Source: Krasilnikovia cinnamomea
GTDB taxonomy: Bacteria; Actinomycetota; Actinomycetes; Mycobacteriales; Micromonosporaceae
Assembly (NCBI RefSeq): GCF_004217545.1
Contig: NZ_SHKY01000001.1
Location: 6,076,001-6,140,000, forward strand
Direction of reading: 5' to 3'
Length of the DNA: 64,000 nt
Made by a program: the position numbers and the translations under genes. Position 1 is the first letter of the stretch. Each line of letters opens with the position of its first letter. Shown one piece after another: positions 34,061 through 43,140 of the stretch. A model generated the notes under the pieces. That model was given only the letters and a program-made list of their open reading frames with translations. It did no database searches and was not told the origin of the DNA.

Positions 34061-34482
34061 GCGGCCCACCCGCCGTTGGCGCGCATGAATTGATCACAAC
34101 CACCGCCGCGGGGCTGGTCACCTGCCGCGGCTGCTGCTGCGGAAACCCGGCGAAGCACCCCGACGTCGATCACGGCGGCGAACTGCGCACCCTGCAGCAG
34201 TTCGCCGCCGACCACCCCGACACTGTCCGGCTGACCACCAGCGACTGCCTCGGCCCGTGCGAGCACGCCAATGTCCTCGTGGTCCGGCCCTCGCCCGACG
34301 GACGCCGCGCAGGCGGTCGGCCCGTCTGGCTCGCCCGCCTCGACGCGCACGCCCTGCGCACTCTTCAGGTCTGGCTCGCCGCGGGCGGACCGGGCCTGGC
34401 GGACGTCCCCGAGTACCTGGCACTGCACCGGATCCGCCCCTCGCGTGCCGGCACCACGAGCGAGGGCAGTCCCATGCTCTAG
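34057..34482 (+). CDS. 2Fe-2S ferredoxin-like (thioredoxin-fold) protein
   Basis: 141 residues: an early cysteine run TCRGCCCGNP and a later SDCLGPCEHANV provide the Cys set of the small thioredoxin-like 2Fe-2S ferredoxins (the DUF1636/NuoE-like shape); the C-terminal half is helical (LARLDAHALRTLQVWLA). Members are often encoded near cobalamin biosynthesis or cobalt-uptake genes, fitting the riboswitch immediately upstream, and might supply electrons for cobalt reduction. The start overlaps the leader ORF stop. No other B12 gene is nearby, so this may be a one-gene regulon. Confidence 0.75.
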   Translation: MSGPPAVGAHELITTTAAGLVTCRGCCCGNPAKHPDVDHGGELRTLQQFAADHPDTVRLTTSDCLGPCEHANVLVVRPSPDGRRAGGRPVWLARLDAHALRTLQVWLAAGGPGLADVPEYLALHRIRPSRAGTTSEGSPML

Positions 34483-35057
34483 GCGTGGGCAGCCCAGCGC
34501 GCCGCCCTCCACAACGCGTGGACGGGTCCCGCCCGGACGGGTTCCGAGAGCCTCTGCTGAAGGCCTGGGCGGCGCGCCGGCCTGCGAGTAGTCCAGCGAT
34601 CAGCCCACCCTTCGACCGGCCGCCCTACTTGTCCAGCGTGAGCCACAAAACCTCCCCCCGTACCCAGATCTCCGCACTGTCCACCACGGACCGCGATCCT
34701 CTACGCGGCCGGACGCGCGGGACGCAACCGCGTCCTGGCTGGGAGGGAGCCCGAGCGGCCGCCACGTGCCCGGAACCGGTCGGCTCTGGTGCGTGCCGAT
34801 CGGTGCGGTCGACGGGCCGGGTCCGCCGAAAGGGGCAGACCAGTAGCGATGATCTATCTGTCGGCGGATACCCGTTGACAGCCGCGCCGCGCACGCTGAC
34901 AGGCGGCACAGACGGCGAGCGCGGAGGCGAGCATGACACGGCGGAATCCGGCCGGTAGGGAACCTCTCACCGACCCGAGGATCGCTCCGTGTTTCCGGCA
35001 GAGGATCGGAGGATCAGTGGCGAGCGCGCGGTCCCGCCGAGAGGCCGGTTACCACCG
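34483..35057. other. intergenic region, no convincing gene
   Basis: 575 bases between the ferredoxin-like and DedA genes. All open frames have shadow-like Arg/Pro/Ser-rich translations. One minus-strand frame ending at 34625 finishes with AEIWVRGEVLWLTLDK, which reads like the tail of a real protein, but nothing upstream supports it. Position 34989 offers a GTG in frame with the DedA gene. Confidence 0.5.
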
Positions 35058-35651
35058 ATGAACGCCGACGCCGCGCATCTGCTGACAGCGCTGACCGAGT
35101 CGGCGTGGCTGCTCCCGGCGGTGTTCGTGCTGTGTGCGGTGGACGGCGTGCTGCCGGTGGTGCCGGGCGAGACAGTCGCGATCGCCGCCGCGGTCTTGGC
35201 GGCTACCGGTAACCTCGCCCATCCGGCCGTCATCGGTGTCATCGTGTGCGCCTCCGTGGTCGGCGACCTATGCTGCTATCTGCTGTGGCGGCGGGCGGCC
35301 GCGGTGAGAAGGACCCGGTCGGGCCGTGCCCGTGCGCCTGGCCGGATTTTCAGCAGGGTCGGCGCACTCATGGACCGTCGCGGTGGTCCGGCGATCCTCG
35401 CGGCCCGGTTCATCCCCTCAGGACGCACCGCGGCCAGTGTGGCCGCCGCGCTCACCGGAATCCCGCTCCGCCGTTTCCTGCTGTGGACCGTGGCCGCCTC
35501 GGCGGCGTGGTCGGCCTACATCACCGTGCTGGGCTACTTCGGAAGTCGCCTGACACAGGGCCATCCCCTGTACGGGGTGTTGCTCGGCGTCGTCGCCGGA
35601 GCGGTCGTGACGTTGGTGGTGTCATTCGTCGGGCGACGCGCGGGCTGCTGA
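35058..35651 (+). CDS. DedA-family membrane protein
   Basis: 197 residues of the DedA/SNARE-associated (VTT) family: VFVLCAVDGVLPVVPGETVA near the N-terminus and the hallmark ARFIPSGRTAASVAAALTGIP, with the conserved Arg and Pro residues, followed by a helix pair and a final membrane helix with basic end GRRAGC. DedA proteins move undecaprenyl phosphate or phospholipids across the membrane. The central loop WRRAAAVRRTRSGRARAP is unusually basic. Start at ATG 35058 has weak spacing to GAGAGG; GTG 34989 is the alternative. Confidence 0.85.
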   Translation: MNADAAHLLTALTESAWLLPAVFVLCAVDGVLPVVPGETVAIAAAVLAATGNLAHPAVIGVIVCASVVGDLCCYLLWRRAAAVRRTRSGRARAPGRIFSRVGALMDRRGGPAILAARFIPSGRTAASVAAALTGIPLRRFLLWTVAASAAWSAYITVLGYFGSRLTQGHPLYGVLLGVVAGAVVTLVVSFVGRRAGC

Positions 35652-35779
35652 GCGGTCACCGTCGTACGTTCCGATCCTCCGGTAGGCGTCGGCACGCGTC
35701 CGCGAGGCGGCTGCCGTACGGGCCACAGCCTTTGTCGTGCTCGGTCCACCTGTGGTGCTCACCGGGTGCCGGCGGGTCC

Positions 35780-35798
35780 ATATGTCATTTGCACTATC
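35780..35798 (+). promoter_or_regulatory. shared upstream motif, copy 1
   Basis: ATATGTCATTTGCACTATC lies 103 bases before the GTG of the first lipoprotein gene. A 19-base counterpart with 16 identical positions lies before the second lipoprotein gene. A common promoter or regulator site for the paralogous pair is the simplest reading. Confidence 0.45.
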
Positions 35799-35882
35799 GC
35801 CGACCCGGTGCGCTCTCCGCTACGGTTCCAGCCTGCGTATGCGACAGATTTCCACATCAGGTACATCGGACGGGGTTGGATT

Positions 35883-36422
35883 GTGAAGCACGGCAGACTC
35901 ATTGCCTTCAGTGCCCTGCTGGCAGCGACGCTTGCGCTGGCTGGCTGCGGATCGTCGGACGACACCGGCGCGCAGGGATCCGCCGCCTCGGGGGAGAAGG
36001 GGGCCGCAGGCGAGGAGCAGGCCGCAGCCGCGGAAGGCGCGTGTGCACTCCTGACGGCTGCGGAGGTGGAGGAGGCCCTCGGCGAATCGGTCAGCGAGCC
36101 GCAGCCGCAGGACTTGGGGACCCTCCAGACATGCAAGTTCGCTGGCGACGGCGCCCAGTTCCGTCTGCTGCTGGGGATTCGGGATCAAAGTCCACTCAGC
36201 GCGCGCCAGTTCTTCGAGATGCATCAGAAGCGTGCACAGGACCCCCAGACGCTGAGCGGGATCGGCACCGCGGCATTCTCGACCACCAGCCCCAAGACCG
36301 AGGTGATGTTCTATCTCGGAACCGAAGAGGTCACCTTGACGCTGACCGGCGACGACGAGCTGTCGGGCGATCCCGCCGCCCGCGTCGCTGACCTCGCCAA
36401 GAAGGTAGCCGCCCGGCTCTGA
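35883..36422 (+). CDS. DUF3558-like lipoprotein (copy 1)
   Basis: 179 residues with a lipoprotein signal (VKHGRLIAFSALLAATLALA then GC; lipobox LAGC), an Ala/Glu/Gly-rich linker, then a domain starting ACALLTAAEVEEALGESVSEP with a second Cys in LQTCKFAG. The two Cys and the AEV...ALG pattern fit DUF3558-type actinobacterial lipoproteins, which are surface-anchored and of unknown role. GTG 35883 is the start giving a proper signal. A paralogue follows 278 bases downstream. No terminator is obvious between them, but each has its own upstream motif. Confidence 0.8.
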   Translation: MKHGRLIAFSALLAATLALAGCGSSDDTGAQGSAASGEKGAAGEEQAAAAEGACALLTAAEVEEALGESVSEPQPQDLGTLQTCKFAGDGAQFRLLLGIRDQSPLSARQFFEMHQKRAQDPQTLSGIGTAAFSTTSPKTEVMFYLGTEEVTLTLTGDDELSGDPAARVADLAKKVAARL

Positions 36423-36575
36423 CCCTCGGCTCTCTCGCGGCGCCGGGCACTCCACCGGTGACGCCTGCCGGCGGTGGACCCGCTGCCGGCGTCCGGTGAA
36501 CCGGCGTGCGGTGCGATCGGGGCAGCGAGCCGAGCGGTGGCGACGGCATGTGATCGCGTGGTGGCAGCCCGGTGA

Positions 36576-36594
36576 ATATGTCATACGCCCTATC
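36576..36594 (+). promoter_or_regulatory. shared upstream motif, copy 2
   Basis: ATATGTCATACGCCCTATC, 125 bases before the GTG of the second lipoprotein gene; matches copy 1 (35780-35798) except at three positions. Surrounding sequence is not conserved, so the motif is unlikely to be a passive relic of gene duplication. Confidence 0.45.
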
Positions 36595-36700
36595 CCGGGC
36601 TCAGCCGCGCCGGAACTAGCTTTGCCCACCAGCGCCGATCCGTCGGTGTGCGCGGACGGATCGCTCCGCGAGGCTGACTGCGAACCGATCGGAGACGACT

Positions 36701-37309
36701 GTGAAGTACGGCAAGCTCACGACCCTCGGTGCGCTGCTCGCGACGCTGGTGCTGGCCGGCTGCGGCGCATCGGGCACGGATGCGGACCCCGGGGCACCCG
36801 CGGCCGCCGCCGCGCAGCCCGAGGCTGGGGCTGGCGTCGAGTCGGACGCCGGGACGGCGACCGGCGGCTACGCCGACGAGGGGTACGCCTGTGGGCTGAT
36901 CACCCGCGCTGACCTGGAAACGTTCTACGGCGGGCCGGTCGGCGAACCGGAGCCGAAGAGTGTCGGTGACTCGCGGTTCTGCGACTGGGCGGGCGCCCCG
37001 GGTGGAACCGACTCCTATGTGTTCCTGTGGATCGAAAAACCGATCAAGGGGGTTCGTGGCGACGCCAATACCGAGTACGACGAGCTGCGGAGCAAGCTCA
37101 AGGGTGACAAGGCCGTCAAGGACGTCGCCGGGCTCGGGGAGAAGGCGATGTCGGACTACTACCCCGGGGCGACCCGCGTGCGCATCGTCGTCGAGGACAT
37201 GTACATCACGATCGGGGTGCAGTACGTCCTGGGCAAGCGGACGCTCACGCCGGAGGCCGACGTCGCCCGGGTGACCACGCTGGCCAAGCAGGTGGTTGGG
37301 CGGATGTAG
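36701..37309 (+). CDS. DUF3558-like lipoprotein (copy 2)
   Basis: 202 residues. Signal MKYGKLTTLGALLATLVLAGC with lipobox LAGC, then a long Ala/Pro/Gly linker, then YACGLITRADLETFYGGPVG, SRFCDWAG and a C-terminal GLGEKAMSDYY...VVEDMYITIGVQY domain. Paralogous to copy 1 in signal, paired Cys and overall order but much diverged. GTG 36701 has GGAG eight bases upstream. Probably anchored on the outer face of the cytoplasmic membrane; role unknown. Confidence 0.8.
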   Translation: MKYGKLTTLGALLATLVLAGCGASGTDADPGAPAAAAAQPEAGAGVESDAGTATGGYADEGYACGLITRADLETFYGGPVGEPEPKSVGDSRFCDWAGAPGGTDSYVFLWIEKPIKGVRGDANTEYDELRSKLKGDKAVKDVAGLGEKAMSDYYPGATRVRIVVEDMYITIGVQYVLGKRTLTPEADVARVTTLAKQVVGRM

Positions 37310-37439
37310 CACCCCCTCCGGCCCGTCGTACTCGTGCTTGGCTGTCGCATTTTTCCGGATTTGCTTCCCCCAGGCTCCCGGCCGCCGGCCCCGGCTGCAA
37401 GAATGGCGGCCCGTGGTGTGCGGGAAGGGGGCGGCCGGG

Positions 37440-40292
37440 GTGCAGCCGATGATCGGCCGGGAGGCCGAGTGGCGCACGGTCACCGATGCCCTGCATTCCG
37501 TCGGGGACGGCCCCCAGGTGCTCGAGGTCGTCGGCGAACCCGGCATCGGCAAGACCCGCCTGCTGGCCGAGCTGGCCGGATATGCCCGGGAGCGCGGGCT
37601 GCTGACCCTCACCGGCAGGGCCACCGAGTTCGAGTCCGAGATCCCGTTCGCCCTGCTGACCGAGGCACTGGATGATCACGTACGTCTGAACAGCGAATCT
37701 CTGCGTGAGAGGCTGCCCCCCGACGACGTGTGGCGGCTCGGCGAGATCCTCGACGGCCTGGGCGCCGGGCCGGCGGCACCGCAGGTGTCGCTCGGCGGGG
37801 CGGCCGAGAGGTACCGGTCCCTGCGGGCGCTGCGCCGGTTGCTCGAAACCATCGCCGAGCCCGACGGGCTGGTGCTGATCCTCGACGACGTGCACTGGTG
37901 CGATGCCGCCACGACGGACCTTGTCGACTACCTGTTGCGCCGCCCGCCCGCCGGCCCGGTGGTGCTGGCGCTCGCCTACCGGCCGGCGCAGGCGCCGGCC
38001 CGGCTGGCCGCCGCACTGGTGAGCGACCATTCTGGCCGGTTCCACCGCAGGGTGGCGCTTTCGCCGCTGCCGGAGGCGGAGGTGACGCGCCTGCTCGGGC
38101 CCGACGCAGACCCCCGCGACGTGGCGTACCTGTTCCGCCTGAGCGGGGGGAATCCGCTCTATCTGGACGCGCTGCGCCGCTGTGGCACCACGGCAATCGA
38201 TGCGGCTCGTACCCGGGACGACCCCGACCCCGCGCTGGCGGCCCTGCCCACCGAGGTGCGGGCCGCGCTCGGCGCGGAGTGGGAATCCGTCGGGCCGGAC
38301 AGCCGCCTGGTGGCCTCGGCGGCCGCCGTCGGCGGCGACGAGAGCGAGCCTGCCCTGCTCGCCGAGGTTGCCGAGCTGCCCGTGCCGGCCGTACTGCGTT
38401 GCCTCGACGACCTGGTGGCCCGCGACCTCATCCAGGTAGTGGCCGGCACGGGCCGGTTCCGTTTCCGGCATCCGCTCGTGCGGCACGTCGTCTACGCGTC
38501 GGCCGCCGCCGGGTGGCGGCTGGGCGCGCACGCGCGGGCCGCGGCGCACCTGGAACGGGTGGGTGCGCCGCCGCGAGCCCGGGCGCACCATATCGCCCGG
38601 TCGGCGGCCGTCGGGGACGCCGGTGCGGCGGTCACCCTGGTCGCTGCCGCGCAGGCGGTCGGCGCGCAGGCGCCGGCAACCGCGGCCGAATGGCTGCAGA
38701 TCGCGCTGCGCCTGCTGCCCGGCGACACCGCAACCGTCGGCCTGCCCGACCGCGCCGAGCTCCTCACCTACCTGGCCGAACGGCGGGCGGCGAGCGGAGA
38801 CCTCGCCGAGGCGCGGCGGGTCATGGGTGTCGTCCTCGACGAGCTGCTGCCGACCGGGCATCCGGCCCGGTCGGCCGCCATCGCGTACACCGGCGTGCTG
38901 ATCCGGCTGCTCGGCCTGCACGAGGAGGCGCAGGCGCTGCTCACCGCAGAGCTGGACCATCGGCCCGAGGCCGACAATTCGGATGTGCTGCTGCAGATCG
39001 CCACCTACGCGCTGATGCGTGGTCAACTCGGCGAGGCCGACGAACGCCTGTGCCAGATCATCGCGTTCGCCCCGGGCGGCACGGCTGCGGCGATCGCGCA
39101 CGCCATGCGGCCGATGACCGGTTACGCGACCGGGCCGGCGGAGCTGTCCAGCGAGCGGCCGCGCTCAGCGACCGTCCTGCTGGACACGATGGGCGACGAC
39201 GAGATCGCCCGCCAACTCGAAATCTTCGCCTGGCTCTGCTGGACCGGGCTCGAGGCCGAGGGGCCACGCGACTCGCTGCGCCGCCTCCTGCGCTGCCGGC
39301 AGGTCGCGGTCCAGTCAGGGCAGAGCTTCGTGCTGCCCTACCTGCTGGCCATGCAGGCGCTGATGCACGCCCGGCTCGGGCAGATCGGCGACGCGATGCG
39401 GGCCGCCGAGGAGGCCCTCACCATCGCCCGGCTGCTCGCCGCGGCCGAGCCGCTGGCCCTCGCCCTGCTGACGCAGTGCTGGCTGCATCGGTGCGCGGGC
39501 GATTTCGCGGCGGCGATCGTGACGGGTGAGCAGGCGGTCGCGGCGGCGTCGGCCAGCCGCGGCTGGCTGGCCACCGCTCAGGCGATGCTGGCATTCAGCC
39601 GGATCGCAGCCGGGGACGTACGGCGCGGCGCAGCCGATCTGGTGGCCGCCGGACGCGGACCCGAGTTGACCGCGCTGTACCCGCACAACCGGCTGATCGC
39701 CTGCACCGTGCTCAGCGAGTGCGCTGCGAAGACCGGCGAGCCCGAGTCCCCCGGGCACTGGGCGGAACTGGCCGAACGGGTCGCCGACCCCGAGCGTGGG
39801 GTCGAGCGCGGGCTGGTGTTGCTGGCACGGGCGTACGCGGTCGGCGCAGACGACCCGGGCCGCGGTGCCGATCTCGCCGAACAAGCTGGCGCCCTGCTGA
39901 CCGAGGGGGAGTTGCTGCTGGTGGCCGGACGTGCCTGGCTGGCGGCGGCCGCGCTGCGCATGCGGACCGGCGACGAATCGGCAGCGCTGGACGACCTGGC
40001 TCGCGCCGAGAAGATCGGCGAACGCACGGACGCCGCCGACCTTCATACGGCGCTGCGGCGCCTGGCCCGGAGGCTACGGCCGGACGCCCCGCCACCGTCC
40101 GTCCCCGGAACGGCGGAGCTGACCCGGCGCGAGGGCGAGATCGCGGTGCTGGTCGCGGCGGGCATGTCCAACGCCGAGATCGCCGGCGAGCTGTACGTTA
40201 GCGTACGTACGGTCGAGACGCATGTGTCGCGGATCTACACCAAGCTCGGTGTCACCACCCGCGCCGCCGCGGTCAGCCGACTGGCGAGCTGA
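37440..40292 (+). CDS. LuxR-family regulator with AAA ATPase and TPR-like region (LAL type), first
   Basis: About 950 residues. N-terminal ATPase: Walker A GEPGIGKTRLL (near residue 33), Walker B LILDDVHWCDAATTDL (near 150), then a winged-helix-like part, a long all-helical TPR/MalT-like region (about 330-870), and a C-terminal LuxR helix-turn-helix (about 885-950; LTRREGEIAVLVAAGMSNAE, VRTVETHVSRIYTKLGV). LAL proteins are ATP-dependent activators, frequent in antibiotic and sugar control. Start uncertain: GTG 37440 or ATG 37449 just before IGREAEW; the in-frame part upstream to 37296 looks non-coding. Followed by a second LAL gene in the same direction. Confidence 0.9.
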   Translation: MQPMIGREAEWRTVTDALHSVGDGPQVLEVVGEPGIGKTRLLAELAGYARERGLLTLTGRATEFESEIPFALLTEALDDHVRLNSESLRERLPPDDVWRLGEILDGLGAGPAAPQVSLGGAAERYRSLRALRRLLETIAEPDGLVLILDDVHWCDAATTDLVDYLLRRPPAGPVVLALAYRPAQAPARLAAALVSDHSGRFHRRVALSPLPEAEVTRLLGPDADPRDVAYLFRLSGGNPLYLDALRRCGTTAIDAARTRDDPDPALAALPTEVRAALGAEWESVGPDSRLVASAAAVGGDESEPALLAEVAELPVPAVLRCLDDLVARDLIQVVAGTGRFRFRHPLVRHVVYASAAAGWRLGAHARAAAHLERVGAPPRARAHHIARSAAVGDAGAAVTLVAAAQAVGAQAPATAAEWLQIALRLLPGDTATVGLPDRAELLTYLAERRAASGDLAEARRVMGVVLDELLPTGHPARSAAIAYTGVLIRLLGLHEEAQALLTAELDHRPEADNSDVLLQIATYALMRGQLGEADERLCQIIAFAPGGTAAAIAHAMRPMTGYATGPAELSSERPRSATVLLDTMGDDEIARQLEIFAWLCWTGLEAEGPRDSLRRLLRCRQVAVQSGQSFVLPYLLAMQALMHARLGQIGDAMRAAEEALTIARLLAAAEPLALALLTQCWLHRCAGDFAAAIVTGEQAVAAASASRGWLATAQAMLAFSRIAAGDVRRGAADLVAAGRGPELTALYPHNRLIACTVLSECAAKTGEPESPGHWAELAERVADPERGVERGLVLLARAYAVGADDPGRGADLAEQAGALLTEGELLLVAGRAWLAAAALRMRTGDESAALDDLARAEKIGERTDAADLHTALRRLARRLRPDAPPPSVPGTAELTRREGEIAVLVAAGMSNAEIAGELYVSVRTVETHVSRIYTKLGVTTRAAAVSRLAS

Positions 40293-40400
40293 GACCCGCG
40301 TACGTATCCGCGGATGCGGGTACGTACGGATGTGCGTGCCCGTCCCCGCCTGACAGCGTGGCACCCGGACCGCACCGGGTGGTCCGCTGGTGAGGGAACG

Positions 40401-43091
40401 ATGATGCGCAGCGGGGCCGACGAGAACCACGAGTGCGACACCGTCGCGATCCGGAAGACCGAAATGGGGGTATTGCGGCGGGCGCTTGCCCGTTGCAGCC
40501 CCACCGGTCGCTGGGTCGTCGTCGAGGTCGCGGGCGAACCCGGCATGGGCAAGTCCACGTTGTTGGCCGGTTTCGGACGGCATGCGGCCGATGCCGGATG
40601 GCGGGTCCTGCCGTGCCGCTCCGGACCTCCGGCAGCGGGGCACGGAAACCCCGAGGAGGGGTGCGACCCCGCCGATCCCGGCCGCGAGTCGCTGGTTCCC
40701 CGCATCGCCGACGTGCTGCGCGCGCCGGTCGAGACCGGGTCACGCGCCGATCGCCGTCTGCTGCTGATCGTCGACGACGTACACGGGGCCGACGCGGTCT
40801 CCGCGAGGCTGATCGCCGACCTGCTGCGCCACCCACCGCGCGGCCCGGTGCTGCTCGTCCTGGCGCACCGGCCACGGCAGCTCACCGGCACGCTGGGCGC
40901 CGTTCTGGCCACAGCCGCGGCCGCCGGGGTGGTGCAGCGCGTCACCCTCGGCCCGCTGGCACCGGCCGAATCCTCGGCGCTGCTGTCCACGATGGCCCCG
41001 GCGCCTCACCGGTTCGACATCCACGAGGCGAGCGGGGGCAATCCGCTCTATCTGCTCGGTTCCGCGGGTACGTCCGGGGCCGTGCCGGAACGCGTCCGGG
41101 CCGCACTCATGCCGGAGCTCCTCGCACGGTCCACGGCCGAGCGGCAGGTGGTGTGGGCCGCCGCCGTGGCCGGCGACCCGGCCGACCCCGAGTTGGTCGC
41201 CGCCGTCGCCGACTGCACACCGGCGGTCGTGCTCCAGGCGCTGGACCAGATCAGCGCGGACGACGTGCTGCGCCCGGCGCCGTCGGGCGCCGGATTCTGC
41301 TTCCGGCACGAGGTGGTGCGGGCCGTCGCGTACGAGTCCGCCCCTGCGGGCTGGCGGCTTGCCGCCCACGCGCGGGCCGCCGAGGCGCTCCGCGGGCGCG
41401 GTGCGCCCGCATCGGACCGGGCTCGTCACCTCGAGCACTGCGCCGTGCCGGGCGACGAGGATGCTGTCGAGACGTTGAGCCGAGCCGCGCGCGAGGTCCT
41501 GTACCGGGCACCCGCCGACGCGGTGCGCTGGCTTGTCGGGGCCGCGCGGCTGCTGCCGTCCGGGCCGCACACCGCCGACCGGCGGGCCGACCTGCAGTTG
41601 CAGTGCGCGCGGGCACTGGGACTGATGGGCCGGCTGGACGAGAGCCGCGGGTACCTGCACCGGCTGCTCGCCGGACTGCCGACCACCGATGCGGTACGCC
41701 GCGTGGAGGCCGCCGTGCTCGCGGCCCGTACGGACCAGCAGCTGGGCCGGCATGCCGAGGCCGACTCCCTACTGCGCGGCGAACTCCAGGCGCTGCGCCC
41801 GCCCGCCGGTTCGGCACCACCCGCGCTGTACGCCGCTCTCGCCTCCGGTGCGATGCTGCGCGGCGACGCCGCCGAGGCCCGGCGGTGGTCCACCGAGGCC
41901 CTCGGGCAGGACGTGGGCGCAGCGTCCCGGGTGGCCGCGTTGGCCCTGCGGGTGCTGGCCGACCGAATGACCGGCATCGCCGAGTCCGCCGCACACCTCG
42001 ATGAGGCGGCCGACCTGGTGGACGCGATGCTCGACGACGAGTTGGTCGCCGTGCTGGACCTCGTCCGCTGGTTGGCCGAGGCGGAGCTGGCGGCCGAGCG
42101 GATCGGGGACGCGCTCCGGCACACCGAACGGATGCTGGCCGTCGCCCGGCAGGCGCGTCGCTACGAGCCGCTCGCCACCCTGCACGGGATCGCGGGCCGT
42201 GCATGGCTGCTGCGGGGCGACCTGACACGTGCTCTCCAGTGCCTGGATCGGGCGGCCGGCGCCGCCGAGCGCACCGGCAACCCGGCGACGCTCGCCGAGG
42301 TGGCGGCGGTCCGGGCCTGGCCGGCCCTGTGGCAAGGGGATGCCACGGCGGCAGCCCGGTTCGCGGCGCAGGCACACGAGCAGGACAGTCTGGTGGCGAG
42401 GCGGCTGGTCGGCGGTAGGGCAACGATAGGGGCGTGGCAGCAGTCCGGCGGCGACGCCGCGGCCGCAAACCGCTTGTGCCGTGCGCTGGACACGTCCGAG
42501 TGCGATCCGCTCGTCCGGGTCCGGTGGCTTGAGCTGGCCGCCGTGACCTGCGCGCAGCGGCGGTTGTCGGCGGCGGCTGCGGCCTGTGCCGCGGCGGCGC
42601 GGCAGCTCGCGGCGGAGACGTCAGGCCGCCGGATCCGGGGGTACGCGGCGCTGGCGGTGGCCCACTCGCTGCTGGGTACCGACTCGACTGCCGCGGCCGG
42701 GGCGGCCAGGCGGGCAGCCGACCTGCTCGCCATGGCCGGTGATCCGCTCGGCGCGGCGTGGGCCCGGCAGCGCCACGACGCCGCCCTCGGAGCGCCGGCA
42801 GGCATCGGTGGCGACGCGGGGCAGGGCAAGGCCGGCAAGCCGGCCTCCGGGATCGCGGCGCTGACCGTCCGGGAAACCGAGGTCGTCACGCTGGTCGCTG
42901 AAGGACTGACCAACAAGGAGATCGCCCGCCGGCTCTTCGTCAGTCCCGGCACGGTGTCGATCCACGTCGGACGCGCGTACGCCAAGCTCGGGGTCTCCCG
43001 TCGCGCCGCGGCCGCCGCCCGGCTGGTCGGAGCCGGACTTGTCGGATCGCGGCCGGGGGGCGAGCCGGACGCCCCTCTCGAACGGGCATGA
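40401..43091 (+). CDS. LuxR-family regulator with AAA ATPase and TPR-like region (LAL type), second
   Basis: About 896 residues, same architecture as its upstream neighbour: Walker A GEPGMGKSTLL (near 45), Walker B LLLIVDDVHGADAVSARL, long alanine-rich helical region, and LuxR helix-turn-helix near the C-terminus (LTVRETEVVTLVAEGLTNKE, PGTVSIHVGRAYAKLGVSRR), followed by a disordered tail. The pair share layout and helix-turn-helix but little overall identity, so an old duplication. ATG 40401 follows TGAGGGAACG. Ends at a bidirectional hairpin terminator. Confidence 0.9.
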   Translation: MMRSGADENHECDTVAIRKTEMGVLRRALARCSPTGRWVVVEVAGEPGMGKSTLLAGFGRHAADAGWRVLPCRSGPPAAGHGNPEEGCDPADPGRESLVPRIADVLRAPVETGSRADRRLLLIVDDVHGADAVSARLIADLLRHPPRGPVLLVLAHRPRQLTGTLGAVLATAAAAGVVQRVTLGPLAPAESSALLSTMAPAPHRFDIHEASGGNPLYLLGSAGTSGAVPERVRAALMPELLARSTAERQVVWAAAVAGDPADPELVAAVADCTPAVVLQALDQISADDVLRPAPSGAGFCFRHEVVRAVAYESAPAGWRLAAHARAAEALRGRGAPASDRARHLEHCAVPGDEDAVETLSRAAREVLYRAPADAVRWLVGAARLLPSGPHTADRRADLQLQCARALGLMGRLDESRGYLHRLLAGLPTTDAVRRVEAAVLAARTDQQLGRHAEADSLLRGELQALRPPAGSAPPALYAALASGAMLRGDAAEARRWSTEALGQDVGAASRVAALALRVLADRMTGIAESAAHLDEAADLVDAMLDDELVAVLDLVRWLAEAELAAERIGDALRHTERMLAVARQARRYEPLATLHGIAGRAWLLRGDLTRALQCLDRAAGAAERTGNPATLAEVAAVRAWPALWQGDATAAARFAAQAHEQDSLVARRLVGGRATIGAWQQSGGDAAAANRLCRALDTSECDPLVRVRWLELAAVTCAQRRLSAAAAACAAAARQLAAETSGRRIRGYAALAVAHSLLGTDSTAAAGAARRAADLLAMAGDPLGAAWARQRHDAALGAPAGIGGDAGQGKAGKPASGIAALTVRETEVVTLVAEGLTNKEIARRLFVSPGTVSIHVGRAYAKLGVSRRAAAAARLVGAGLVGSRPGGEPDAPLERA

Positions 43092-43097
43092 TCATGT

Positions 43098-43121
43098 CGC
43101 GCCGGGCAGACGCCCGGCGCG
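43098..43121. terminator. bidirectional hairpin terminator
   Basis: Perfect 10-base arms CGCGCCGGGC and GCCCGGCGCG around the loop AGAC, followed on the plus side by GCTCCTTCG. It lies between the convergent LuxR regulator and kinase-GGDEF genes and could end both transcripts; it lacks a U-tract. Confidence 0.7.
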
Positions 43122-43140
43122 GCTCCTTCGACCCGCTTGA

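Noticed and set aside
34625..34939. Minus-strand 104-codon frame ending in AEIWVRGEVLWLTLDK
   Set aside because: Only the last ~20 residues look protein-like; the rest is shadow-like. Kept as a remark, not a gene.
37245..39101. 618-codon minus-strand frame over the first LuxR regulator gene
   Set aside because: Gly/Arg/Gln-rich, no domain; the opposite strand carries Walker A/B and LuxR motifs.
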